A DNA stretch of 64,000 bases from Hydractinia symbiolongicarpus (lineage: Eukaryota; Cnidaria; Hydrozoa; Anthoathecata; Hydractiniidae). Made by a program: the position numbers and the translations under genes. The notes under the pieces were generated by a model. The model did no database searches, was not told the origin of the DNA, and saw only the letters and a program-made list of their open reading frames with translations. Positions 1-9,323 of this stretch are shown here, piece after piece (the stretch's first letter is position 1; the number at the start of each line of letters is the position of its first letter). The stretch lies in assembly GCF_029227915.1 (NCBI RefSeq), contig NC_079887.1, forward strand, positions 3,100,001 to 3,164,000, written 5' to 3'.

Positions 1-203
1 AGTACCCAGGGTGTAAACTCATTTCCCGAACGATTTTTTAAATTATTATTTCACCACTAAAGCCCATGAGACTTGTAGTATTTAAAAATATTTTCATTTT
101 TGATGAGACGCTGCATAAAAGAAGTTTAATCGCCGGCAAACGAAAACCTGCGATTTCCCGTAAATCCCGGACTCGGCCCGTATAGTCAAAAGTATACAAA
201 GAA
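1..203 (+). repeat. Satellite monomer, subtype A2
   Basis: A2 is recognised by GGGTGTAAACTC at the start, ATTATTTCACC followed by AGCCCATGAG, and TATTTAAAAATATTTTC where A1 has TTTTTAAAAATGTTTTC. This copy also has GCTGCATAAAAG, a variant shared with the copies at 1219, 24739, 26160, 27989 and 53740, which links them as one higher-order position. The A2 change replaces the A1 hairpin-like dyad by a different palindrome, AAAATATTTT. Confidence 0.92.
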
Positions 204-609
204 AGTACCCAGGGAGTAAACTCAATTCCCGAACGATTTTTTAAATTATTTTTTCACCACTAAAACGCATGAGACTTGTAGTTTTTAAAAATGTTTTTAT
301 TTTTGATGAGACGCTGAATAAAAGAAGTTTAATTGCCGGCAAACGAAACCCCGCGTCTTCCCGTAAATCCCGGACTCGGCCCGTATAGTCAAAAGTATAC
401 AAAGAAAGTACCCAGGGAGTAAACTCATTTCCAAAACGATTTTTTAAATTATCTTTTCATCACTAAAACGCATGAGACTTGTAGTTTTCAAAAATGTTTT
501 CATTTTTGATGAGACGCTGAATAAAAGAAGTTTAATCGCCGGCAAACGAAAACCCGCGTCTTCCCGTAAATCCCGGACTCGGCCCGTATAGTCAAAAGTA
601 TACAAAGAA

Positions 610-812
610 AGTACCCAGGGAGTAAACTCATTTCCAAAACGATTTTTTAAATTATCTTTTCATCACTAAAACGCTTGAGACTTGTAGTTTTCAAAAATGT
701 TTTCATTTTTGATGAGACGCTGAATAAAAGAAGTTTAATCGCCGGCAAACGAAAACCCGCCATTTCCCGTAAACCCCGGACTCGGCCCGCATAGTCAAAA
801 GTATACAAAGAA
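610..812 (+). repeat. Satellite monomer, subtype A3
   Basis: A3 is recognised by TTTCCAAAACG, ATCTTTTCATCAC, CGCTTGAG (A1 has CGCATGAG) and a tail reading CCGCCATTTCCC, then AAACCCCGG and CGCATAG. Exactly 203 bp. A3 is the second member of the 811-bp tetramers elsewhere in the window. Many A3 copies there have CATATTTG in place of CATTTTTG. Confidence 0.9.
691..712. repeat. 22-bp dyad symmetry element inside the monomer
   Basis: Nine-base arms TCAAAAATG and CATTTTTGA are exact reverse complements, separated by TTTT. In A1 monomers with TTTTTAAAAATG the perfect arms shrink to seven bases (example 24619-24636). In many A3 copies CATATTTG introduces one mismatch. The element sits at about monomer positions 82-103 and recurs in most A and B monomers, so it is one of the most frequent potential cruciform or protein-binding sites in the array. 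Function is unknown. Confidence 0.8.
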
Positions 813-1015
813 GGTACCCAGGGAGTAAACTCATTTCCCGAACGATTTTTTAAATTATTTTTTCACCACTAAAGCGCATGAGACTTGTAGTTTTCAAAAA
901 TGTTTTCATTTTTGATGAGACGCTGAATAAAAGAAGTTTAATCGCCGGCAAACGAAAACCCGCCATTTCCCGTAAACCCCGGACTCGGCCCGCATAGTCA
1001 AAAGTATACAAAGGA

Positions 1016-1218
1016 GGTACCCAGGGTGTAAACTCATTTCCCGAACGATCTTTTAAATTATTTTTTCACCACTAAAACGCATGAGACTTGTAGTTTTTAA
1101 AAATGTTTTCATTTTTGATGAGACGCTGAATAAAAGAAGTTTAATTGCCGGCAAACGAAAACCCGCGTCTTCCCGTAAATCCCGGACTCGGCCCGTATAG
1201 TCAAAAGTATACAAAGAA
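1016..1218 (+). repeat. Fused monomer (A2-type head, A1 body)
   Basis: The head carries GGGTGTAAACTC and GATCTTTT, as in the A2-like monomer at 25754. From ATTTTTTCACC onward it follows the next monomer of that copy (25957), including the TAATTGCC and GCGTCTTCCC tail. Downstream, the offset to the 24-29 kb iteration changes from 24738 to 24941, exactly one monomer. This is the expected product of a one-monomer deletion with its crossover near monomer positions 37-47. Confidence 0.8.
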
Positions 1219-2437
1219 AGTACCCAGGGTGTAAACTCATTTCCCGAACGATTTTTTAAATTATTATTTCACCACTAAAGCCCATGAGACTTGTAGTATT
1301 TAAAAATATTTTCATTTTTGATGAGACGCTGCATAAAAGAAGTTTAATCGCCGGCAAACGAAAACCTGCGATTTCCCGTAAATCCCGGACTCGGCCCGTA
1401 TAGTCAAAAGTATACAAAGAAAGTACCCAGGGTGGAAACTCATTTCCCGAACGATTTTTTTTAAATTATTATTTTAACACTAAAGCCCATGAGACTTGTA
1501 GTATTTAAAAATATTTTCATTTTTGATGAGACGCTGAATAAAAGAAGTTTAATCGCCGGCAAACGAAAACCCGCGATTTCCCGTAAATCCCGGACTCTGC
1601 CCGTATAGTCAAAAGTATACAAAGAAAGTACCCAGGGAGTAAACTCATTTCCCGAACGATTTTTTAAATTATTATTTTACCACTAAAGCCCATGAGACTT
1701 GTAGTATTTAAAAATATTTTCATTTTTAATGAGACGCTGAATAAAAGAAGTTTAATCGCCGGCGAACGAAAACCCGCGACTTCCCGTAAATCCCGGACTC
1801 GGCCCGTATAGTCAAAAGTATACAAAGAAAGTACCCAGGGAGTAAACTCATTTCCCGAACGATTTTTTAAATTATTTTTTCACCACTAAAACGCATGAGA
1901 CTTGTAGTTTTTAAAAATGTTTTCATTTTTGATGAGACGCTGAATAAAAGAAGTTTTATCGCCGGCAAACGAAAACCCGCCATTTCCCGTAAACCCCGGA
2001 CTCGGCCCGCATAGTCAAAAGTATACAAAGAAAGTACCCAGGGAGTAAACTCATTTCCCGAACGATTTTTTAAATTATTTTTTCCCCACTAAAACGCATG
2101 AGACTTGTAGTTTTCAAAAATGTTTTCATTTTTGATGAGACGCTGAATAAAAGAAGTTTAATCGCCGGCAAACGAAAACCCGCGTCTTCCCGTAAATCCC
2201 AGACTCGGCCCGTATAGTCAAAAGTATACAAAGAAAGTACCCAGGGAGTAAACTCATTTCCAAAACAATTTTTTAAATTATCTTTTCATCACTAAAACGC
2301 TTGAGACTTGTAGTTTTTAAAAATGTTTTCATTTTTGATGAGACACTGAATAAAAGAAGTTTAATTGCCGGCAAACGAAAACCCGCGTCTTCCCGTACAC
2401 CCCGGCTCGGCCCGCATAGTCAAAAGTATACAAAGAA

Positions 2438-3249
2438 AGTACCCAGGGAGTAAACTCATTTCCCGAACGATTTTTTAAATTATTTTTTCACCACTAAAAC
2501 GCATGAGACTTGTAGTTTTCAAAAATGTTTTCATTTTTGATGAGACGCTGAATAAAAGAAGTTTAATCGCTGGCAAACGAAAACCTGCGATTTCCCGTAA
2601 ATCCCGGACTCGGCCCGTATAGTCAAAAGTATACAAAGAAAGTACCCAGGGAGTAAACTCATTTCCCGAACGATTTTTTAAATTATTTTTTCACCACTAA
2701 AACGCATGAGACTTGTAGTTTTTAAAAATGTTTTCATTTTTGATGAGACACTGAATAAAAGAAGTTTAATTGCCGGCAAACGAAAACCCGCGTCTTCCCG
2801 TACACCCCGGACTCGGCCCGCATAGTCAAAAGTATACAAAGAAAGTACCCAGGGAGTAAACTCATTTCCCGAACGATTTTTTAAATTATTTTTTCACCAC
2901 TAAAACGCATGAGACTTGTAGTTTTCAAAAATGTTTTCATTTTTGATGAGACGCTGAATAAAAGAAGTTTAATCGCTGGCAAACGAAAACCTGCGATTTC
3001 CCGTAAATCCCGGACTCGGCCCGTATAGTCAAAAGTATACAAAGAAAGTACCCAGGGAGTAAACTCATTTCCCGAACGATTTTTTAAATTATTTTTTCAC
3101 CACTAAAACGCATGAGACTTGTAGTTTTTAAAAATGTTTTCATTTTTGATGAGACGCTGAATAAAAGAAGTTTAATTGCCGGCAAACGAAAACCCGCGTC
3201 TTCCCGTAAATCCCGGACTCAGCCCGTATAGTCAAAAGTATACAAAGAA
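2438..3249 (+). repeat. Dimeric higher-order repeat (~405 bp, two copies)
   Basis: Alternating monomers: one with TCGCTGGC and CCTGCGATTT (2438, 2844), one with A1 features (2641, 3047). The variants GACACTGAAT and CGTACACCCCG occur in the monomer before 2438 and again in the one at 2641, an offset of about 405 bp. The three monomers 2641-3249 recur at 4061-4669 (offset 1420), including the CTCAGCCCG variant before the following B1-type head. Confidence 0.75.
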
Positions 3250-3654
3250 AGTACCCAGGGAGTAAACTCATTTTCCTAATGATATTTTAAATTAATTTTC
3301 ACCACTAAAACGCATGAGACTTGTAGTTTTCAAAAATGTTTTCATTTTTGATGAGACGCTTAATAAAAGAGGTTTAATCGGCGGCAAAGGAAATCCCGCG
3401 ATTTCCCGTAAATCCCGGGCTTGGCCTGTATAGTCGAATGTATACAAAGAAAGTACCCAGGGAGTAAACTCATTTCCCAAACGATTTTTTAAATTTTTTT
3501 TTCACCACTAAAACGCATGAGACTTGTAGTTTTCAAAAATGTTTTCATTTTTGATGAGACGCTTAATGAAAAAGGTTTAATCGCCGGCAAACGAAAACCC
3601 GCGATTTCCCGTAAATCCTGGGCTTGGCCCGTATAGTCGAATGTATACAAAGAA
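3250..3654 (+). repeat. B module 1 (shortened: B1/B2 fusion, then B3)
   Basis: Monomer 3250-3451 starts as B1 (CCTAATGATATTTT, AATTAATTTTCACC) but ends as B2 (GCTTAATAAAAGAGG, GCAAAGGAAATCC). Monomer 3452-3654 is B3. The parallel copy at 4670 has separate B1 and B2 monomers, so this module has lost one monomer length by fusion. Confidence 0.85.
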
Positions 3655-4080
3655 AGTACCCTGTGAGTAAACTTATTTCCAGAACGATTTTTTAATTTAT
3701 TTTTTCAACACTAAAACGCATGAGACTTGTAGTTTTTAAAAATGTTTTCATTTTTGATGAGACCCTGAATAAAAGAAATTTAATCGCCGGCAAACGAAAA
3801 CCCGCCATTTCCCGTATACCCCGGACTCGGCCCGCATAGTCAAAAGTATACAAAGAAAGTACCCAGGGAGTAAACTCATTTCCCGAACGATTTTTTAAAT
3901 TATTTTTCCCCACTAAAACGCATGAGACTTGTAGTTTTCAAAAATGTTTTCATTTTTGATGAGACGCTGAATAAAAGAAGTTTAATCGCCGGCAAACGAA
4001 AACCCTGCGTCTTCCCGTAAATCCCAGACTCGGCCCGTATAGTCAAAAGTATACAAAGAAAGTACCTAGGGAGTAAACTC
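3452..4080 (+). repeat. Copy 1 of a 1623-bp-offset duplication (B3 plus A monomers)
   Basis: Realigns with 5075-5703 at offset 1623 (8 x 203 - 1). Shared private variants are GAGACCCTGAAT, AAGAAATTTAATC, AAAACCCTGCGTC and the junction AGTACCTAGG at 4061 and 5684. Similarity stops just past that junction, where 4061 continues as A1 and 5684 as A3. Confidence 0.85.
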
Positions 4081-4669
4081 ATTTCCCGAACGATTTTTTA
4101 AATTATTTTTTCACCACTAAAACGCATGAGACTTGTAGTTTTTAAAAATGTTTTCATTTTTGATGAGACACTGAATAAAAGAAGTTTAATTGCCGGCAAA
4201 CGAAAACCCGCGTCTTCCCGTACACCCCGGACTCGGCCCGCATAGTCAAAAGTATACAAAGAAAGTACCCAGGGAGTAAACTCATTTCCCGAACGATTTT
4301 TTAAATTATTTTTTCACCACTAAAACGCATGAGACTTGTAGTTTTCAAAAATGTTTTCATTTTTGATGAGACGCTGAATAAAAGAAGTTTAATCGCTGGC
4401 AAACGAAAACCTGCGATTTCCCGTAAATCCCGGACTCGGCCCGTATAGTCAAAAGTATACAAAGAAAGTACCCAGGGAGTAAACTCATTTCCCGAACGAT
4501 TTTTTAAATTATTTTTTCACCACTAAAACGCATGAGACTTGTAGTTTTTAAAAATGTTTTCATTTTTGATGAGACGCTGAATAAAAGAAGTTTAATTGCC
4601 GGCAAACGAAAACCCGCGTCTTCCCGTAAATCCCGGACTCAGCCCGTATAGTCAAAAGTATACAAAGAA

Positions 4670-5277
4670 AGTACCCAGGGAGTAAACTCATTTTCCTAAT
4701 GATATTTTAAATTAATTTTCACCACTAAAACGCATGAGACTTGTAGTTTTCAAAAATGTTTTCATTTTTGATTAGACGCTTAATGAAAGATGTTTAATCG
4801 TCGGCAAACGAAAACCTCCGATTTCCCGTAAATCCCGGGCTTGGACCGTATAGTCGAATGTATACAAAGAAAGTACCCTGTGAGTAAACTCATTTCCGAA
4901 ACGATTTTTTCAATTATCTTTTCACCACTAAAACGCATGAGACTTGCAGTTTTCAAAAATGTTTTCATTTTTGATGAGACGCTTAATAAAAGAGGTTTAA
5001 TCGGCGGCAAAGGAAATCCCGCGATTTCCCGTAAATCCCGGGCTTGGCCTGTATAGTCGAATGTATACAAAGAAAGTACCCAGGGAGTAAACTCATTTCC
5101 CAAACGATTTTTTAAATTTTTTTTTCACCACTAAAACGCATGAGACTTGTAGTTTTCAAAAATGTTTTCATTTTTGATGAGACGCTTAATGAAAAAGGTT
5201 TAATCGCCGGCAAACGAAAACCCGCGATTTCCCGTAAATCCTGGGCTTGGCCCGTATAGTCGAATGTATACAAAGAA
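4670..5277 (+). repeat. B module 2 (complete B1-B2-B3 trimer)
   Basis: B1 is 4670-4871 (CCTAATGATA head, AAAGATGTTTAATC, CCTCCG). B2 is 4872-5074 (CCCTGTGAG start, CTTGCAGTTTTC, GCAAAGGAAATCC). B3 is 5075-5277 (AAATTTTTTTTTCACC, GAAAAAGG, CCTGGGCTTGG). All three end in TAGTCGAATGTATAC. One of the clearest examples of the trimer. Two overlapping open frames on opposite strands fall here; see the rejected items. Confidence 0.92.
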
Positions 5278-5480
5278 AGTACCCTGTGAGTAAACTTAGT
5301 TCCAGAACGATTTTTTAATTTATTTTTTCAACACTAAAACGCATGAGACTTGTAGTTTTTAAAAATGTTTTCATTTTTGATGAGACCCTGAATAAAAGAA
5401 ATTTAATCGCCGGCAAACGAAAACCCGCCATTTCCCGTAAACCCCGGACTCGGCCCGCATAGTCAAAAGTATACAAAGAA
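5278..5480 (+). repeat. B-exit hybrid monomer (B-like head, A tail)
   Basis: Begins CCCTGTGAG and continues TCCAGAACG, TTTAATTTATTTTTTC and AACACTAAAACG, a head found directly after B3. It then switches to A characters: GCTGAATAAAAG or its variant, CCGCCATTT and GCATAGTCAAAAG. The same hybrid follows B3 at 3655, 6698, 8321, 11971, 16431, 18457, 22509, 30224, 31643, 34685, 39145, 41980, 57191, 58611 and 60033. It is therefore a fixed boundary and not a recent random recombinant. Confidence 0.88.
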
Positions 5481-6077
5481 AGTACCCAGGGAGTAAACTC
5501 ATTTCCCGAACGATTTTTTAAATTATTTTTCCCCACTAAAACGCATGAGACTTGTAGTTTTCAAAAATGTTTTCATTTTTGATGAGACGCTGAATAAAAG
5601 AAGTTTAATCGCCGGCAAACGAAAACCCTGCGTCTTCCCGTAAATCCCAGACTCGGCCCGTATAGTCAAAAATATACAAAGAAAGTACCTAGGGAGTAAA
5701 CTCATTTCCCGAACGATTTTTTAAATTATCTTTTCATCACTAAAACGCTTGAGACTTGTAGTTTTCAAAAATGTTTTCATATTTGATGAGACGCTGAATA
5801 AAAGAAGTTTAATCGCCGGCAAACGAAAACCCGCCATTTCCCGTAAACCCCGGACTCGGCCCGCATAGTCAAAGTATACAATGAAAGCACCCAGGGAGTA
5901 AACTCAATTCCCGAACGATTTTTTAAATTATTTTTTCACCACTAAAACGCATGAGACATGCAGTTTTTAAAAATGTTTTCATTTTTGATGAGACGCTGAA
6001 TAAAAGAAGTTTAATCGCCGGCAAACGAAAACCTGCGATTTCCCGTAAATCCCGGACTCGGCCCGTATAGTCAAAAG

Positions 6078-7700
6078 TATGCAAAGAAAGTACCCAGGGT
6101 GTAAACTCATTTCCCGAACGATTTTTTAAATTATTATTTCACCACTAAAGCCCATGAGACATGTAGTTTTCAAAAATGTTTTCATTTTTGATAAGACGCT
6201 TAATGAAAGATGTTTAATCGCCGGCAAACGAAAACCTCCGATTTCCCGTAAATCCCGGGCTTGGCCCGTATAGTCGAATGTGTACAAAGAAAGTACCCTG
6301 TGAGTAAACTCATTTCCGAAACGATTTTTTCAATTATCTTTTCACCACTAAAACGCATGAGACTTGCAGTTTTCAAAAATGTTTTCATTTTTGATGAGAC
6401 GCTTAATAAAAGAGTTTTAATCGCCGGCAAAGGAAATCCCGCGATTTCCCGTAAATCCCGGGCTTGGACCGTATAGTCGAATGTATACAAAGAAAGTACC
6501 CAGGGAGTAAACTCATTTCCCGAACGATTTTTTAAATTTTTTTTTCACCACTAAAACGCATGAGACTTGTAGTTTTCAAAAATGTTTTCATTTTTGATGA
6601 GACGCTTAATGAAAGAGGTTTAATCGCCGGCAAACGAAAACCCGCGATTTCCAGTAAATCCCGGGCTTGGCCCGTACAGTCGAATGTATACAAAGAAAGT
6701 ACCCTGTGAGTAAACTCATTTCCAGAACGATTTTTTAATTTATTTTTTCAACACTAAAACGCATGAGACTTGTAGTTTTTAAAAATGTTTTCATTTTTGA
6801 TGAGACGCTGAATAGAAGAAGTTTAATCGCCAGTAAACGAAAACCCGCCATTTCCCGTAAACCCCGGACTCGGCCCGCATAGTCAAAAGTATACAAAGAA
6901 AGTACCCAGGGAGTAAACTAATTTCCCGATCGATTTTTTAAATTATTTTTCCCCACTAAAACGCATGAAACTTGTAGTTTTCAAAAAATTTTTCATTTTT
7001 GATGAGACGCTGAATAAAAGAAGTTAAATCGCCGGCAAACGAAAACCCGCGTCTTCCCGTAAATCCCAGACTCGGCCCGTATAGTCAAAAGTATACAAAG
7101 AAAGTACCCAGGGAGTAAACTCATTTCCAAAACGATTTTTTAAATTATCTTTTCATCACTAAAACGCTTGAGACTTGTAGTTTTCAAAAATGTTTTCATA
7201 TTTGATGAGACGCTGAATAAAGGAAGTTTAATGGCCGGCAAACGAAAACCCGCCATTTCCCGTAAACCCCGGACTCGGCCCGCATAGTCAAAAGTATACA
7301 AAGAAAGTACCCAGGGAGTAAACTCATTTCCCGAACGATTTTTTAAATTATTGTTTCACCACTAAAACGCATGAGACTTGTAGTTTTTAAAAATGTTTTC
7401 ATTTTTGATGAGACGCTGAATAAAAGAAGTTTAATCGCCGGCAAACGAAAACCTGCGATTTCCCGTAAATCCCGGACTCGGCCCGAATAGTCAAAAGTAT
7501 ACAAAGAAAGTACCCAGGGTGTAAACTCATTTCCCGAACGATTTTTTAAATTATTATTTCACCACTAAAGCCCATGAGACTTGTAGTTTTTAAAAATGTT
7601 TTTATCTTTGATGAGACGCTGAATAAAAGAGGTTTAATTGCCGGCAAACGAAAACCCGCGTCTTCCCGTAAATCCCGGACTCGGCCCGTATAGTCAAAAG
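6078..7700 (+). repeat. 1623-bp octamer, copy 1
   Basis: Directly adjacent to copy 2 at offset 1623. Both copies share TATGCAAAG at their left end (6078, 7701), CGATCGATTTTT, TCAAAAAATTTTTCATT, AAGTTAAATCG, AATAAAGGAAG and the ATGGCCGGC variant. Content: A2/B1 hybrid, B2, B3, exit hybrid, A4, A3, A1-like with ATTGTTTCACC, A2'. This is a single-step tandem duplication of eight monomers. Confidence 0.9.
6089..6697 (+). repeat. B module 3 (A2/B1 hybrid, B2, B3)
   Basis: The first monomer (6089-6291) has an A2 head (GGGTGTAAACTC, AGCCCATGAG, then ACATGTAGTTTTC) and a B1 tail (GATAAGACGCTTAATG, CCTCCG, TAGTCGAATGTGTAC). B2 is 6292-6494, with AAAGAGTTTTAATC and CTTGGACCG. B3 is 6495-6697, with TTTCCAGTAAATC and GTACAGTCG. 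This A2-headed entry is a second class of module boundary, distinct from the CCTAATGATA entry of module 2. Confidence 0.9.
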
Positions 7701-9323
7701 TATGCAAAGAAAGTACCCAGGGTGTAAACTCATTTCCCGAACGATTTTTTAAATTATTATTTCACCACTAAAGCCCATGAGACATGTAGTTTTCAAAAAT
7801 GTTTTCATTTTTGATAAGACGCTTAATGAAAGATGTTTAATCGCAGGCAAACGAAAACCTCCGATTTCCCGTAAATCCCGGGCTTGGCCCGTATAGTCGA
7901 ATGTGTACAAAGAAAGTACCCTGTGAGTAAACTCATTTCCGAAACGATTTTTTCAATTATCTTTTCACCACTAAAACGCATGAGACTTGCAGTTTTCAAA
8001 AATGTTTTCATTTTTGATGAGACGCTTAATAAAAGAGTTTTAATCGCCGGCAAAGGAAATCCCGCGATTTCCCGTAAATCCCGGGCTTGGACCGTATAGT
8101 CGAATGTATACAAAGAAAGTACCCAGGGAGTAAACTCATTTCCCGAACGATTTTTTAAATTTTTTTTTCACCACTAAAACGCATGAGACTTGTAGTTTTC
8201 AAAAATGTTTTCATTTTTGATGAGACGCTTAATGAAAGAGGTTTAATCGCCGGCAAACGAAAACCCGCGATTTCCAGTAAATCCCGGGCTTGGCCCGTAC
8301 AGTCGAATGTATACAAAGAAAGTACCCTGTGAGTAAACTCATTTCCAGAACGATTTTTTAATTTATTTTTTCAACACTAAAACGCATGAGACTTGTAGTT
8401 TTTAAAAATGTTTTCATTTTTGATGAGACGCTGAATAGAAGAAGTTTAATCGCCAGTAAACGAAAACCCGCCATTTCCCGTAAACCCCGGACTCGGCCCG
8501 CATAGTCAAAAGTATACAAAGAAAGTACCCAGGGAGTAAACTAATTTCCCGATCGATTTTTTAAATTATTTTTCCCCACTAAAACGCATGAAACTTGTAG
8601 TTTTCAAAAAATTTTTCATTTTTGATGAGACGCTGAATAAAAGAAGTTAAATCGCCGGCAAACGAAAACCCGCGTCTTCCCGTAAATCCCAGACTCGGCC
8701 CGTATAGTCAAAAGTATACAAAGAAAGTACCCAGGGAGTAAACTCATTTCCAAAACGATTTTTTAAATTATCTTTTCATCACTAAAACGCTTGAGACTTG
8801 TAGTTTTCAAAAATGTTTTCATATTTGATGAGACGCTGAATAAAGGAAGTTTAATGGCCGGCAAACGAAAACCCGCCATTTCCCGTAAACCCGGGACTCG
8901 GCCCGCATAGTCAAAAGTATACAAAGAAAGTACCCAGGGAGTAAACTCATTTCCCGAACGATTTTTTAAATTATTGTTTCACCACTAAAACGCATGAGAC
9001 TTGTAGTTTTTAAAAATGTTTTCATTTTTGATGAGACGCTGAATAAAAGAAGTTTAATCGCCGGCAAAAGAAAACCTGCGATTTCCCGTAAATCCCGGAC
9101 TCGGCCCGAATAGTCAAAAGTATACAAAGAAAGTACCCAGGGTGTAAACTCATTTCCCGAACGATTTTTTAAATTATTATTTCACCACTAAAGCCCATGA
9201 GACTTGTAGTTTTTAAAAATGTTTTTATCTTTGATGAGACGCTGAATAAAAGAGGTTTAATTGCCGGCAAACGAAAACCCGCGTCTTCCCGTAAATCCCG
9301 GACTCGGCCCGTATAGTCAAAAG
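7701..9323 (+). repeat. 1623-bp octamer, copy 2
   Basis: Second tandem copy of the unit at 6078-7700. Differences seen are isolated substitutions, such as TCGCAGGC near 7843, ACCCGGGACTC near 8890 and GCAAAAGAAAACC near 9065. The copy ends where 7701 has TATGCAAAG but 9323 continues as AGAATACAAAG. Confidence 0.9.
7712..8320 (+). repeat. B module 4 (A2/B1 hybrid, B2, B3)
   Basis: Duplicate of module 3, 1623 bp downstream, with the same A2-headed entry monomer, TGTGTACAAAG, AAAGAGTTTTAATC and GTACAGTCG signatures. It also matches module 6 (11362-11970) at offset 3650. Confidence 0.9.

Larger units (their letters stand above)
1..3249 (+). repeat. A-only zone, A2-rich, first iteration
   Basis: Sixteen A-family monomers with no B monomer. 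A2 copies (AGCCCATGAG head, TATTTAAAAATATT) lie at 1, 1219 and in the two monomers after 1219, mixed with A1 and A3 copies. The block from 204 onward realigns at 24942 (offset 24738) and at 52725 (offset 52521). Shared private variants include CTCAATTCCC near 221 and GGTACCC in place of AGTACCC at 813. This marks it as one of three iterations of the same zone. Confidence 0.9.

Noticed and set aside
4841-5056. Plus-strand 71-codon open frame repeated in B2 monomers (for example 6261-6476, 10926-11141, 34248-34463, 58174-58389)
   Set aside because: It sits entirely in satellite sequence, recurs only because B2 recurs, and is broken by a one-base deletion in the B2 copies at 16026 and in modules 9, 16 and 17. 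It overlaps an open frame on the other strand, and I recognise no domain or translation signal.
5040-5066. CENP-B box-like match at the B end-tag (reverse strand TTCG then CGGG)
   Set aside because: The spacing between TTCG and CGGG is one base shorter than in the vertebrate CENP-B box consensus, and the internal A is out of place. A monomers lack the TTCG altogether because they read TCAAAAG.
5315-5536. Minus-strand open frames of 60-116 codons across many monomers
   Set aside because: They start and stop at the same monomer positions each time, and their lengths follow where subtype-specific stop codons fall. The 203-bp period shifts the frame every monomer, and substitutions and indels show no sign of coding constraint.
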